Shown piece by piece: positions 1 through 7,977 of a stretch of 45,530 bases of DNA. Below the pieces are notes generated by a model. The model saw nothing but the letters and a program-made list of their open reading frames with translations, had not been told where the DNA came from and made no database searches. A program made the translations under genes and the position numbers. The number at the start of each line of letters is the position of its first letter. The stretch's first letter is position 1. The stretch covers positions 74,369-119,898 of the forward strand of contig JADHWJ010000001.1 in the NCBI GenBank assembly GCA_016783545.1, written 5' to 3'. This DNA is from Candidatus Aenigmatarchaeota archaeon. Lineage in GTDB: Archaea; Aenigmatarchaeota; Aenigmatarchaeia; QMZP01.

Positions 1-678
1 CAAATCCTTGTTGGTGTCGTTCCAAGAAATGTTTATTGTGATTCCTCTTGCATTGTAAATTTCGCTTACATTGAAATAGAATGAATGATAGGCTGATGCA
101 TTGACAGGCATTGTGCCTTTGAATGCGCCTATGCCTGTTGTTGTATTCAATTCGTTGTTGGTTGTTATAAGAACATCTATTGTGGTTGTTATATTTACAT
201 GATCGCTTGTATTGGATGTATTAGCGACCCGAATATATCCATAATATTTTCCAGGCGGGCAGCTTGAATTGAAAACTATTGTGAATGTTTCATTTGTTCC
301 ATTTGGAAGCGTGGTTGTATTTGTAAGTATGCTTGTATTGCTGGCATTGATAACTTTTAGCGGAATATATTGATTGCTCTGGAAGCAATTTGAATAATTA
401 TTTAAGTACTGACTAACCTGAGAATAATTGCTTGTTATACCTGTTACGTTATATAAATCAAGAGTTATATTGAATGCGGAATCATTCTGGCTCTGGTTTG
501 CTATAAGTGTTATGTTTGCGGTATAATTGTTGGTCCAATTAAGAACCAATGTATTAGGTGTTACATTGAAGAGACCTGATATGCTATTTACACTAAGTAC
601 AGGAACAACATAGTGGAGAAATGCGAATGATACGAATAGAAAACATATGAGACCAAATTTTTTATTAAACTTCCCCAT
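1..678 (-). CDS. Secreted, sequon-rich surface protein (5' part, runs off left edge)
   Basis: Open reading frame of 226 codons on the minus strand without a stop, cut by the window start, so only the N-terminal part is present. The start ATG (678-676) has AGGTG five bases upstream. The protein begins MGKFNKKF, followed by a hydrophobic stretch at about residues 9-29, a signal peptide or membrane anchor. The rest is beta-rich, Asn/Thr/Ser-rich and contains 24 N-x-S/T sequons by direct count, with only two cysteines after the signal region (in FNSSCPP and NCFQ). This pattern fits an extracytoplasmic, heavily N-glycosylated archaeal surface or adhesion protein. No named family is recognised. The glycan locus further right is a plausible source of its glycans, which is inference only. 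Confidence 0.75.
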   Translation of the reverse strand, partial: MGKFNKKFGLICFLFVSFAFLHYVVPVLSVNSISGLFNVTPNTLVLNWTNNYTANITLIANQSQNDSAFNITLDLYNVTGITSNYSQVSQYLNNYSNCFQSNQYIPLKVINASNTSILTNTTTLPNGTNETFTIVFNSSCPPGKYYGYIRVANTSNTSDHVNITTTIDVLITTNNELNTTTGIGAFKGTMPVNASAYHSFYFNVSEIYNARGITINISWNDTNKDL

Positions 679-756
679 AGAACACCTATGATATTATATT
701 AATATACGCATTTATAACTTTTATGGTTTTTATATATGTTCAATGAATATTAATTT
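679..756. promoter_or_regulatory. Divergent promoter region
   Basis: AT-rich 78-base spacer between the minus-strand surface protein and the plus-strand membrane protein. On the plus strand a TATA-like TATATATG lies at 731-738, about 23 bases before the ATG at 757, with no ribosome-binding sequence between, which suggests a leaderless transcript. The minus-strand gene instead has an AGGTG ribosome site. Confidence 0.45.
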
Positions 757-1188
757 ATGATAGATTTTTTAACTTCTGAGATTGCTTATATAATGTTACC
801 CTTTATTTTTATATTAGTAATAATCTTTGGCGGGCTTAAAGTAGGAAGTCCATTTGACAGGAAAATAAATCTTGTTTTAGCGTTTATTGTAGCAGCTTTT
901 TCAGTAACATCACCGGTTCTTATTGAATTCATACACACGGTTCTTCCATACGCTGCAATATTCTTTGTAGTTATTTTCATACTAAGTTTCTTTAAGAAAT
1001 CCATGGGGGGAGGAGATAAAGATTATACACTTCCTGCGATAATATTGGCTATAGTCATGATTTTTGTTGTTAGTCAAGCCCAGAAAGACACAATAATAGA
1101 TTTAGGGGACACTAACTTATTGGCAACATTTGTATTGGTATTCATAATATTGATACTATATCTTGCATATAAACGCGGCGAAAAATAG
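757..1188 (+). CDS. Small four-helix membrane protein of unknown function
   Basis: 143-residue, very hydrophobic protein with four probable membrane segments (about residues 10-25, 37-57, 62-80 and 92-107, plus a C-terminal helix at about 120-137 that may be a fifth). Two Gly-rich polar patches (GGLKVGSP and SMGGGDKD) separate the helices. It has no catalytic motif that I recognise. The start is the first ATG and lies at leaderless spacing from a TATA box. It ends 12 bases before the end of the convergent RpoL gene. Proteins of this type recur in small-genome archaea, but I cannot give a function. Confidence 0.7.
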   Translation: MIDFLTSEIAYIMLPFIFILVIIFGGLKVGSPFDRKINLVLAFIVAAFSVTSPVLIEFIHTVLPYAAIFFVVIFILSFFKKSMGGGDKDYTLPAIILAIVMIFVVSQAQKDTIIDLGDTNLLATFVLVFIILILYLAYKRGEK

Positions 1189-1200
1189 TTAGTAATTGAA

Positions 1201-1467
1201 TTATTTCATTGCCCTACTAAACTGCTTTTGAAATGTTTCAACATCGTTTATTAGAAGTTGTGCTGCATCTTTCAAGACTTTTTTTGGGCTGTCTGCCCTA
1301 ATAATAATTTCAGGACTGGAAAGATAGGGATGCTTTACTGCATATGCCACTTGCTTTGCCCCGCTTTTCCATGAATTGATTCTTAATGTATTTAGAAGAG
1401 TCTGATCTTCACCTTCAATTTCCAATGTTAATTTTCCTTTTTTCTTTTCTAGGACTGTCATTTTCAT
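1201..1467 (-). CDS. rpoL: DNA-directed RNA polymerase subunit L (Rpb11-like)
   Basis: Small subunit that dimerises with subunit D in archaeal RNA polymerase assembly. The 88-residue product has the family's core: a beta-strand LTLEIEGED, the signature TLLNTLR helix start at about residues 25-31, then VKHPYLSSPEIIIRADSP and the C-terminal helix with DAAQLLINDVETF. Length is normal for archaeal RpoL (about 85-95). I chose ATG at 1467, preceded by AGGTTTTG, over a TTG two codons upstream. It is the last gene of a minus-strand series after the inositol-monophosphatase-like gene (gap of 59 bases), and the AT-rich gap may hold its own promoter. Confidence 0.88.
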   Translation of the reverse strand: MKMTVLEKKKGKLTLEIEGEDQTLLNTLRINSWKSGAKQVAYAVKHPYLSSPEIIIRADSPKKVLKDAAQLLINDVETFQKQFSRAMK

Positions 1468-1526
1468 AATCAAAACCTATAATCATTGTTGATATTTTTA
1501 TTCTAATTACTTATTTTAATACTTAT

Positions 1527-2306
1527 TTAAGCTTTTAATGCTTTAAATACATCTTCATTCACGCTGTTGTTAGTGATTAACAGGTGTCTTTTTTCGTTGT
1601 TTATTGGGTTCTTTTCAAAGCTTACAAAACCACCAGCTTCTTTTACTAGCACAATTGCTGCTGAAAAATCAGTTTCTTTGACTGTTCCATTGGGATCAAA
1701 ATAGGCCTCAAGGCCCCCTTCGGCAATAAAACATGCTGCCAGCATGGTCCCGTATGATCTTATTCTCCCGGATTCTTCAATAAACTTTTGTAAAATCCTA
1801 AGTTCAATTTCTTTCTCCTCATTTGGTATGTCCAGATCTGATATATCAATACAGACATATGATTCCTTAAGGTTGTTAATATCAGAAACTCTTATTGGAT
1901 TTCCATTGACAAATGCACCGTTGCCTTTACTTGCATGATACATTTTATCAGTATTTGGATCAAATATAACACCAACAATTGGTTCGTTTTTATATTTCAA
2001 TGATATTGATATACAGAAAAGAGGTATTTTTCTTTTAAAATTTTTTGTCCCATCAAGAGGATCAATCACCCATACAAAATCAGATTTAGTGTCAGACTCT
2101 CCTGATTCTTCTGCTAATATTGCATGTTCTGGAAACCTTTCCTTTATCTTACTGATTATCAGTTTTTCAGATTCAATGTCAGCAACAGTTGAAAAGTCTA
2201 TGCCTTTTTTCATTTCAACTATTTCAGACCCTGTGTTTTTTATCAATTCCCATGCTTCTTTAGCAGTCTCTATTGCAAATTTTTCATATTCCTTGAGATC
2301 TTTCAT
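1527..2306 (-). CDS. Inositol-monophosphatase / fructose-bisphosphatase family phosphatase
   Basis: Mg-dependent sugar-phosphate phosphatase of the IMPase/archaeal FBPase superfamily. The 259 residues carry all three metal-site blocks: AEESGE at about 65-70, the hallmark IDPLDGTKNF at 81-90 (D82, D85, G86, T87), and ETDFSAA at 211-217 with D213, where most members have a WD-x-A motif. Archaeal members commonly act on both inositol-1-phosphate and fructose-1,6-bisphosphate, and the sequence does not discriminate. I chose ATG 2306, which has GGTGAT five bases upstream inside the end of the preceding gene. A GTG at 2315 would overlap that ribosome site. It is translationally coupled to the YvcK-like gene, whose stop lies one base before this ATG. 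Confidence 0.88.
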   Translation of the reverse strand: MKDLKEYEKFAIETAKEAWELIKNTGSEIVEMKKGIDFSTVADIESEKLIISKIKERFPEHAILAEESGESDTKSDFVWVIDPLDGTKNFKRKIPLFCISISLKYKNEPIVGVIFDPNTDKMYHASKGNGAFVNGNPIRVSDINNLKESYVCIDISDLDIPNEEKEIELRILQKFIEESGRIRSYGTMLAACFIAEGGLEAYFDPNGTVKETDFSAAIVLVKEAGGFVSFEKNPINNEKRHLLITNNSVNEDVFKALKA

Positions 2307-2307
2307 A

Positions 2308-3279
2308 TCAATCACCCATGATACTTTTTATAGCTTCCATTATTTTGTCAACATCATGTCTTAGATAGTCAAGCCTATCCCACATATCAGCTCTTATATC
2401 CCTTGACAGAATATCAGCCTCTAAAACCCCTACACCTATTTTTTTAATTTCTTCAATATCATTCTCTATAAGAGCTGAACCTTGTTTTTCGTATTCTTCA
2501 ATCATGCCGCTTTCAGGAACACCAGTATTTAGGATAACAAAGTCAAGCTTCCCACCAAGATATTTTATAACTTCTTTTACATGATCAGATGCTTTGAATC
2601 CTATTGTTTGGTCAGGCATTTGCGTTATATTGCAAATGTAAATTTTCTTTCCTTTACTCTGATTTATTGCTTCAGAAACCCCTTTTACAAGTAGATTGGT
2701 TATTATGCTGGTATAAAGAGCACCAGGACCTATTATTATTGCATCTGCATTTTTAATCTCTTCTATGCAATCACTTAAAGCAAATGCATCTGGCTTCAAG
2801 AAAACCCTTTTTATAGAATTTTCCTTGTTTTTAATACCCCTGTTTATTATGTTTATTTCACCTTCAACTATATCTCCATTTTCAAGCTCAGCGCAGATAT
2901 GTATATCTTTTAATGTTGATGGAAGAACCTTACCTTTGAGCTTTAGAATCTTACTTGTCTCTTTTATTGCTTCCTCAAAACTTCCTGTTATTTTGGTCAA
3001 TGCAGCTAAGAAAAGATTTCCTATGCTATTGCCCTCAAGACTTTCATTTTGAAATCTATATCCAAACAATTCTTTCATCAATTCTTCTGAATTAGATAAT
3101 GCGACAAGGCAATTTCTTATATCCCCTGGGGGAAGAATACCAATCTCTTTTCTAAGCATGCCTGAATTTCTACCACAGTCAGTTACACAGACAATTGCTG
3201 TTATGTCCTCTGTATATTTTTTTAGAGCTTTTAATAGAACAGACTGTCCAGAACCACCGCCAATTGAAACCACTTTCAT
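2308..3279 (-). CDS. YvcK/CofD-superfamily protein (gluconeogenesis-factor-like)
   Basis: 323-residue member of the CofD/YvcK superfamily, which binds nucleotide-sugar or 2-phospholactate-type ligands. Visible blocks: SIGGGSGQSVLLKAL (N-terminal Rossmann loop, about 6-20), TDCGRNSGMLRKE (about 33-45), LPPGDIRNCLVAL, GNSIGNLF and IGPGALYTSI (about 179-188). The order and the LPPGDIRN and GPGALYTS blocks match YvcK (UPF0052) better than the F420 enzyme CofD, and no other F420 gene is nearby. YvcK proteins bind UDP-sugars and affect carbon flow or cell-wall synthesis in bacteria. In archaea the role is not clear. It has its own likely promoter, since TTTATAAAG lies about 28 bases upstream of ATG 3279 in the gap after HMG-CoA reductase. 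Confidence 0.8.
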   Translation of the reverse strand: MKVVSIGGGSGQSVLLKALKKYTEDITAIVCVTDCGRNSGMLRKEIGILPPGDIRNCLVALSNSEELMKELFGYRFQNESLEGNSIGNLFLAALTKITGSFEEAIKETSKILKLKGKVLPSTLKDIHICAELENGDIVEGEINIINRGIKNKENSIKRVFLKPDAFALSDCIEEIKNADAIIIGPGALYTSIITNLLVKGVSEAINQSKGKKIYICNITQMPDQTIGFKASDHVKEVIKYLGGKLDFVILNTGVPESGMIEEYEKQGSALIENDIEEIKKIGVGVLEADILSRDIRADMWDRLDYLRHDVDKIMEAIKSIMGD

Positions 3280-3322
3280 ATTATGAATTCGGAATATACT
3301 TTATAAATATTGACAATAGTGT

Positions 3323-4585
3323 TTACTTGCCTCTTGCTAGGCTTATATGGGAATCTGCCAGTTCATATCCATGAGCTTCTGCGCCCAATAAATTCAAATC
3401 TTGTGCTGTTGCAGCAGCAGCAATTATTTCAGCGAGCTTTCTTGCATTATCACCTGGATTTTTCCCAGGACCTGAACAGCCTAGAATTTCCAGACACTCT
3501 TTTGCTGTCTTGAATCCAGCTCCGCCACCAACTGTTGCAACCTCTAAACATGGAAATGTACATCCAAAAATCAATTTATCATCTTTTATCTCAGCCCTTG
3601 TAAAAGCTGAAGCGCTTTCAGTTATCTGCGCAGCATCTTGACCAGTTGCTATGAAAACAGCAGCAATTGTATTTGCAACATTTGCATTAAACCCTGAAAT
3701 CGTTCCTGCTAATGCAGAACCTTGATTATTTTTCAGTTGATTTAGTTCAACAAGATCTTCTATCTTAATTCCATAAGTCTTCTCTATAATTTCCCTTGGT
3801 ATTATAACTTCTGTTTCTATTGATTTTCCTCTACCAAGTAAGACATTGATATGTGTATTTTTCTTATCTGAACAGAGATTTGCTGTCAGTGATTTTAGTT
3901 TTACCTCTGGATATTTTGTTATTAAAAACTTTATTGCATTTGCAGCATATCTTGTTGCAGAATTCATTCCCATTGAATCTCCTGTCTGGAAAACAAATCT
4001 AAGATGAACAAATCTTCCAAGTTGGAATGGTTGTATTTCAATAAGTTTTGTTACCCTGCTTTCTTTCTCTGCTTCCACTTTCATTGATTGAAACAATTCC
4101 CCTTTTGCTTTAATTTCATCTGAAACATTTTTTGCATATTCGATATCAGGTGTTTCTATCAGAGGAGCTCTTGCCATACCATCGTGTTTCAGAACAGTTT
4201 TTATGCCGCCTGATTTGTTTACTGTACTTATGCCCCTTGAAAGACCTGCTATTAGAGCGGCCTCGTTTGTTGCAACCGGTATATAGAACTCACCTTTTAC
4301 ATAATCACCATTTATTTTTAATGGTCCTGCGAAACCTAGCGGTACAACAGCGCCACCAATCTGTTGTTCAATACCTGTCGTATTCTTCTCAGAATCAGAG
4401 GTATCTGTGTAATGACTTTTAATTGCTTCAAATTTTTTACCTGTTTTTTCTTCTAAGAATCTAAGCCTTAATTTAGCTGCCTTTGTGTTTGCCTCTTCCC
4501 AATTCCCTGTTTTTTCGAATATGATTGTCTCTAAATTATATGATTTTATTTTCCCATTTTTGAGGTCATTATAGATAGCATCCAT
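3323..4585 (-). CDS. hmgA: Hydroxymethylglutaryl-CoA reductase (class I, NADPH-type)
   Basis: Makes mevalonate from HMG-CoA, the committed step to archaeal isoprenoid lipids. The 420-residue soluble enzyme has the length of archaeal class I forms without a membrane domain. Catalytic and binding elements are all visible: ATNEAAL with E108, the nucleotide-binding GDSMGMN at 202-208 (Ser where many have Ala), SDKKN at 239-243 with catalytic K241, GQDAAQ with D317, and H413 near the C-terminus in DSHISLARG. The start is at 4585, with a TATA-like element at 4603-4612 about 23 bases upstream and no ribosome site, so it is probably leaderless. It is divergent from Dph2. The C-terminal AHG and HISL blocks confirm an intact 3' end. 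Confidence 0.95.
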   Translation of the reverse strand: MDAIYNDLKNGKIKSYNLETIIFEKTGNWEEANTKAAKLRLRFLEEKTGKKFEAIKSHYTDTSDSEKNTTGIEQQIGGAVVPLGFAGPLKINGDYVKGEFYIPVATNEAALIAGLSRGISTVNKSGGIKTVLKHDGMARAPLIETPDIEYAKNVSDEIKAKGELFQSMKVEAEKESRVTKLIEIQPFQLGRFVHLRFVFQTGDSMGMNSATRYAANAIKFLITKYPEVKLKSLTANLCSDKKNTHINVLLGRGKSIETEVIIPREIIEKTYGIKIEDLVELNQLKNNQGSALAGTISGFNANVANTIAAVFIATGQDAAQITESASAFTRAEIKDDKLIFGCTFPCLEVATVGGGAGFKTAKECLEILGCSGPGKNPGDNARKLAEIIAAAATAQDLNLLGAEAHGYELADSHISLARGK

Positions 4586-4668
4586 AAAGAAAATCTGAAT
4601 TTAATATATAAATACATATCTACATTATACAGTCAGGTGTCGAAGCATTTACTGCTTTAGGCAGGCAG
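4586..4668. promoter_or_regulatory. Divergent promoter between hmgA and dph2
   Basis: The AT-rich block at 4600-4615 supplies a TATA element for the minus-strand hmgA (leaderless spacing). The plus-strand dph2 seems to have a longer leader, with a possible TATA at about 4602-4612 and a short CTGC/GCAG stem (4652-4655 with 4661-4664) just before its ATG. The stem is too short to call a riboswitch. Confidence 0.35.
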
Positions 4669-5580
4669 ATGACTATGTTATCCGATGAAACAATCAAGAA
4701 AATAAAGGAATCTGGTGCGAAAAAAATATTCGTGCAAATACCAGAAGGGTTGAAAATGACAGCCATTAGTATAGCAAAAAGACTAGAAAACAGTGGCTTG
4801 AATGTGTTAGTCTCAGCAGAACCCTGTTATGGTGCTTGTGATTTGAAAGATTCAGAGGCAAAGCGCCTTAAATGCGATCTGCTTCTCCATATAGGGCACT
4901 CTAATTTTGGTCTGAAAACAGAGGTTCCTGTGATTTATGAAGAATATAAGATAAAATACGATCTGGAAAAACTCCTGAAAAAACATCTGAAACAGTTGGA
5001 AGAATACAAGAATATCTCACTTCTAACAACAATTCAATTCCTAGACTCTTTGGAAGGTGCAAAGATGTTTCTAGAAAATCATGGGAAGAAGATTGTTTCA
5101 TCTGGCCAGATCTTGGGATGCAAGCAGGAAGCGGCTATTAAATCCGATAAAGAGACAGACTGTCACCTTTTCATTGGATCAGGATTGTTTCACCCAATTG
5201 GCATACTGGAAAAAACAAAAAAACCAGTGCTTTTTTTGGATATAGAAACTGAAACAATCAAAGATCTCACTTCGGAAAGGAATAAAATGTTAATAAAAAG
5301 ACAGCTAAGGATAGAAAAGGCAAAGGACTGCAAAATCTTTGGCATTCTGGTTTCAACAAAACCAGGACAGTCAAATCCAAGACTCGCTGAAACAATCAAA
5401 AAGAAACTTGAGAGAAAGGGAAAGGAAGCCTATATTCTGGTAATGGATGAAATCACACCAGAAAAGATTCTGGGAATCAAAGTGGAGTGTCTTGTCAATA
5501 CAGCATGTCCAAGAATATCAGGTGATTCAAAAAGATTTGGAAAAGTTATTCTGAGTTCAGAGGATGTTGATTTTGTATAA
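4669..5580 (+). CDS. dph2: 2-(3-amino-3-carboxypropyl)histidine synthase (diphthamide, Dph2)
   Basis: First step of diphthamide synthesis on elongation factor 2. The [4Fe-4S] enzyme cleaves S-adenosylmethionine to an aminocarboxypropyl radical. In 303 residues the three cluster cysteines are in their family contexts: C57 in EPCYGACD, C151 in GQILGC and C280 in NTACPRI. The N-terminal IPEGLKMTA block is also typical. Archaea use a Dph2 homodimer, so no Dph1 partner is expected. The start is ATG 4669. A second in-frame ATG two codons later is equally possible. It ends 16 bases before the end of the convergent RimK-like gene. Confidence 0.93.
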   Translation: MTMLSDETIKKIKESGAKKIFVQIPEGLKMTAISIAKRLENSGLNVLVSAEPCYGACDLKDSEAKRLKCDLLLHIGHSNFGLKTEVPVIYEEYKIKYDLEKLLKKHLKQLEEYKNISLLTTIQFLDSLEGAKMFLENHGKKIVSSGQILGCKQEAAIKSDKETDCHLFIGSGLFHPIGILEKTKKPVLFLDIETETIKDLTSERNKMLIKRQLRIEKAKDCKIFGILVSTKPGQSNPRLAETIKKKLERKGKEAYILVMDEITPEKILGIKVECLVNTACPRISGDSKRFGKVILSSEDVDFV

Positions 5581-5596
5581 AATCTATTCTCGGAAA

Positions 5597-6475
5597 TCAT
5601 TTTTTCATATCATTCTTGCAGAACTCTATTATTCTTCCAGCAACATTCAGATTGGTAGCCTTTTCCATACCCTCTATACCAGGATTAAGATTTGCCTCGA
5701 TGACATAGAGCCCTTTCTTACCGTCTATAAGATCAACTGCGCATACCTTTGATTTCAATGCCTCTGCACATCTAAAAACAATATCTTCCATCTGTTCTGT
5801 AAGCTTGAAAGGAACAGCCTTTCCACCAACCTTAACATTTGCCCTGGACTCTCCTGGCTTTGCAACCCTTTTGAAGCTTGCTATTATATCGTCACCAGCG
5901 ACTATACCTCTTATATCCTCTCCTGGGTTTTCTATAAATTCTTCTATAAGAATTTCCTGTTTCATTGTTTTCATTGTCTCTATTATATTCTGAGCAGTCT
6001 CTTTATTTTTTGTAACAACAACACCCTGCCCGCCAAAACTTGAAAGTAGTTTTATTACAATAGGATACTTTTGTTTTTTCAGAATGTTTTTTGCAACATT
6101 TTTCGAGCTGATTAAAAGAGTTTTTGGAACCGGAACACCTTTCTTTGCAAACTCTTCCAGACTCAAAAATTTATTGTGGGCGATAAGTATAGATTCAGCA
6201 GGATATGGTTTCTTGATATCAATATCGTCAAGAAATCTTATGATAGGATAACCGATTTCTGCTCTTGAAGAATCTATTCTCGGAAGTATATAGTCAAATT
6301 TGGCTAATTTTTCACCATCATATATTACATCTAGGCCTTTCTCTATTTTCAACTGGACGTCTATTAAGGGAACAAGCTTACACCCTTTAAACACTTTTTT
6401 ACCCTCTTCAATGAGCCTTTTTGTACTATATCCAATTTTATTTTTACTCGGACCAAGTATTGCAAGCTTTGACAT
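5597..6475 (-). CDS. RimK-family ATP-grasp ligase
   Basis: Carboxylate-amine ligase of the ATP-grasp fold, the RimK/LysX/MptN/CofF group that adds glutamate or related amino acids to proteins or cofactors. The 292 residues show the N-terminal preATP-grasp domain, the ATP-binding region KYPIVIKLLSSFGGQGV (Gly-rich loop at about 147-151), the EEFIE hinge, VCAVDLIDG and the metal-binding YVIEANLNPGIEG near 259-271. The substrate cannot be assigned. Archaeal relatives include tetrahydromethanopterin- and F420-modifying enzymes, but no such pathway is visible here. The ATG at 6475 has a strong GAGGTGAT site. A paralogue call of RimK proper is equally possible. Confidence 0.85.
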   Translation of the reverse strand: MSKLAILGPSKNKIGYSTKRLIEEGKKVFKGCKLVPLIDVQLKIEKGLDVIYDGEKLAKFDYILPRIDSSRAEIGYPIIRFLDDIDIKKPYPAESILIAHNKFLSLEEFAKKGVPVPKTLLISSKNVAKNILKKQKYPIVIKLLSSFGGQGVVVTKNKETAQNIIETMKTMKQEILIEEFIENPGEDIRGIVAGDDIIASFKRVAKPGESRANVKVGGKAVPFKLTEQMEDIVFRCAEALKSKVCAVDLIDGKKGLYVIEANLNPGIEGMEKATNLNVAGRIIEFCKNDMKK

Positions 6476-6540
6476 ATATCACCTCAAACCAAATATTTGA
6501 ACACTATATTAAGAATTATTTAGCTTATATAAAACCCTTT
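6476..6540 (-). promoter_or_regulatory. rimK-like promoter with leader, ribosome site and 10-bp palindrome
   Basis: A TATA-like TTTATATA at about 6525-6533 would place the transcript start near 6502 and give a leader of about 27 nt, unlike the leaderless genes nearby. The leader contains the perfect palindrome CAAATATTTG (6490-6499) and GAGGTGAT just before the ATG. The palindrome could be an operator, but it is AT-rich and may be chance. Confidence 0.4.
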
Positions 6541-6579
6541 CATTTCGTTAATACATTGATATAATTAATTACTTTTACG

Positions 6580-6861
6580 TCATATTCCAACCAGGTTTTT
6601 TACTATCTCCTCATTACCTTTCATCTTTTCCTTCACAACCTTAAGTTCTTTTTCAGTCTCCTTCATTAACCTGACTCTATCTTGTCTTGTAAGGTTCTCC
6701 TCTTCCAACGCCCTTATGCTTTGTTCGATAGTATCAAGCTCTTTTAATAATTCGCCTCTCATTGGCTGACCTTTTTTAAGAGTACCTTCCCTTAATCTAT
6801 CCCATCTTTTTCTAAGTTTCCTTACCTTCCATTTCCAGCCAAAAAGAAATCCAAGTACCAT
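6580..6861 (-). CDS. Small basic coiled-coil protein of unknown function
   Basis: 93 residues from ATG 6861 (101 if the upstream TTG at 6885 is used). A short hydrophobic aromatic N-terminus (MVLGFLFGWKWK) is followed by basic residues and then two long charged heptad-like helices, about residues 30-55 (LLKELDTIEQSIRALEEE) and 58-85 (RQDRVRLMKETEKELKVV). It looks like a small membrane-tethered coiled coil. No family is recognised. It lies downstream of the epimerase in the same direction, with 34 bases from that stop to ATG 6861. A TTTTTATT element about 25 bases before this ATG supports a leaderless start there. Confidence 0.6.
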   Translation of the reverse strand: MVLGFLFGWKWKVRKLRKRWDRLREGTLKKGQPMRGELLKELDTIEQSIRALEEENLTRQDRVRLMKETEKELKVVKEKMKGNEEIVKNLVGI

Positions 6862-6895
6862 ATTAAGTTTTAGTGCTGCAAACAATAAAAAGATA

Positions 6896-7933
6896 TTAGA
6901 AAAGACTTTTATTTTTCTCTACCCAATTGACCAGTCTTTTTACACCCTCTTCTGGACTAATCTCAGGTTTCCATCCCAGTGCTTCTCTTATTTTAGACGT
7001 ATCTGATATATAGACCTTCTGATCAGATGGTCTCCAATCACTAAAAGAAATCTCACTTTTTTTACCAGTTAGCTTTTGTAACAGATCTAAAAGTTCTAGC
7101 AGGGAAAGTGTATTTTCTGGTCCACCTCCAGTATTGAAAAGCCCTTGCTTTATGTTACTTTTTATGAAAAGATCATAAGCTCTTACGAGATCGTCTGAAT
7201 ACAAAACATCTCTCACCTGCTTACCATCACCATATATTGTCAGTGGCTTTCCAAGTATTGTTGCAATTGTAAACCATGCTACCCACCCCTGGTCTTCCAC
7301 GCCAAATTGCCTTGTTCCAAATTGACATGACATTCTAAACACACCTGTCCTAAGACCATAAAGATGTCCATAATCCTGTACATATATGTCTCCTGTTAAT
7401 TTGCTGCAGCCATATGGTGTGTGTTCACACCTATCTATGGAAAAGCTTTCAGGTATGCCATTCTTGAATTTATCTTCAAAAACATATTTTGTCTCTTTCT
7501 CCTCCACACCGACATTGTTTACATTCTCGCCATATACTTTATTCGTAGAACAATAGACAATTGTGGGATTATTGCCAGATAACCTTGCTGCTTCCAAAAC
7601 ATTGAAAGTCCCAATCCCGTTTATCTCAAAATCAGTTCTTGGGTCTGTTACAGATGTTGTAACAGCTGTCTGGGCAGCTGTATGAATTATTACGTCTGCA
7701 TCCTTTGCAGCTTCCTTTATTTTCTCAAAATCTCTTATATCCGCATCAATAAACCCTATATTAGGAAAACTATTTTTCAGAAAATCTAGATTGTATGTAC
7801 TATTTATATCCTTTCCTAAGAGTTTGCTCCTGGAAAGATTATCCAAAACAGTTACATCATTTCCGTTTTTTGCATAATATTCAGCAACATGACTTCCTAT
7901 GAAGCCTGCACCACCTGTTACCAAAACTTTCAT
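6896..7933 (-). CDS. NAD-dependent nucleotide-sugar epimerase, CDP-paratose 2-epimerase-like
   Basis: Extended short-chain dehydrogenase acting on a nucleotide sugar. 345 residues: NAD-binding TGGAGFIG at 6-13, STNKVYG at 129-135, catalytic Y174-x3-K178 in TPYGCSKLTG, and RDVLYSDD. The STNK segment and the SCQFGTRQFGVEDQGW block are hallmarks I associate with CDP-paratose/CDP-tyvelose 2-epimerases rather than GalE or RmlB. A CDP-sugar role fits the CDP-glucose genes at 18,561-20,245, although those lie more than 10 kb away. I chose ATG 7933, preceded by GGTGAGT, over in-frame GTG codons at 7942 and 7939. It shares a short divergent promoter with the aCPSF2 gene. Confidence 0.8.
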   Translation of the reverse strand: MKVLVTGGAGFIGSHVAEYYAKNGNDVTVLDNLSRSKLLGKDINSTYNLDFLKNSFPNIGFIDADIRDFEKIKEAAKDADVIIHTAAQTAVTTSVTDPRTDFEINGIGTFNVLEAARLSGNNPTIVYCSTNKVYGENVNNVGVEEKETKYVFEDKFKNGIPESFSIDRCEHTPYGCSKLTGDIYVQDYGHLYGLRTGVFRMSCQFGTRQFGVEDQGWVAWFTIATILGKPLTIYGDGKQVRDVLYSDDLVRAYDLFIKSNIKQGLFNTGGGPENTLSLLELLDLLQKLTGKKSEISFSDWRPSDQKVYISDTSKIREALGWKPEISPEEGVKRLVNWVEKNKSLF

Positions 7934-7977
7934 ACTCACCACTTAATAAGATATAAAAATAACATTTAAAAGTCTTT
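7934..7977. promoter_or_regulatory. Compact bidirectional promoter
   Basis: 44-base spacer between two divergent start codons. The block GATATAAAAAT at 7951-7961 sits about 20-25 bases from both ATGs. It reads TATAAAAAT on the plus strand and TTTTTATAT on the minus strand, so one AT box could serve leaderless transcripts in both directions. Confidence 0.45.
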
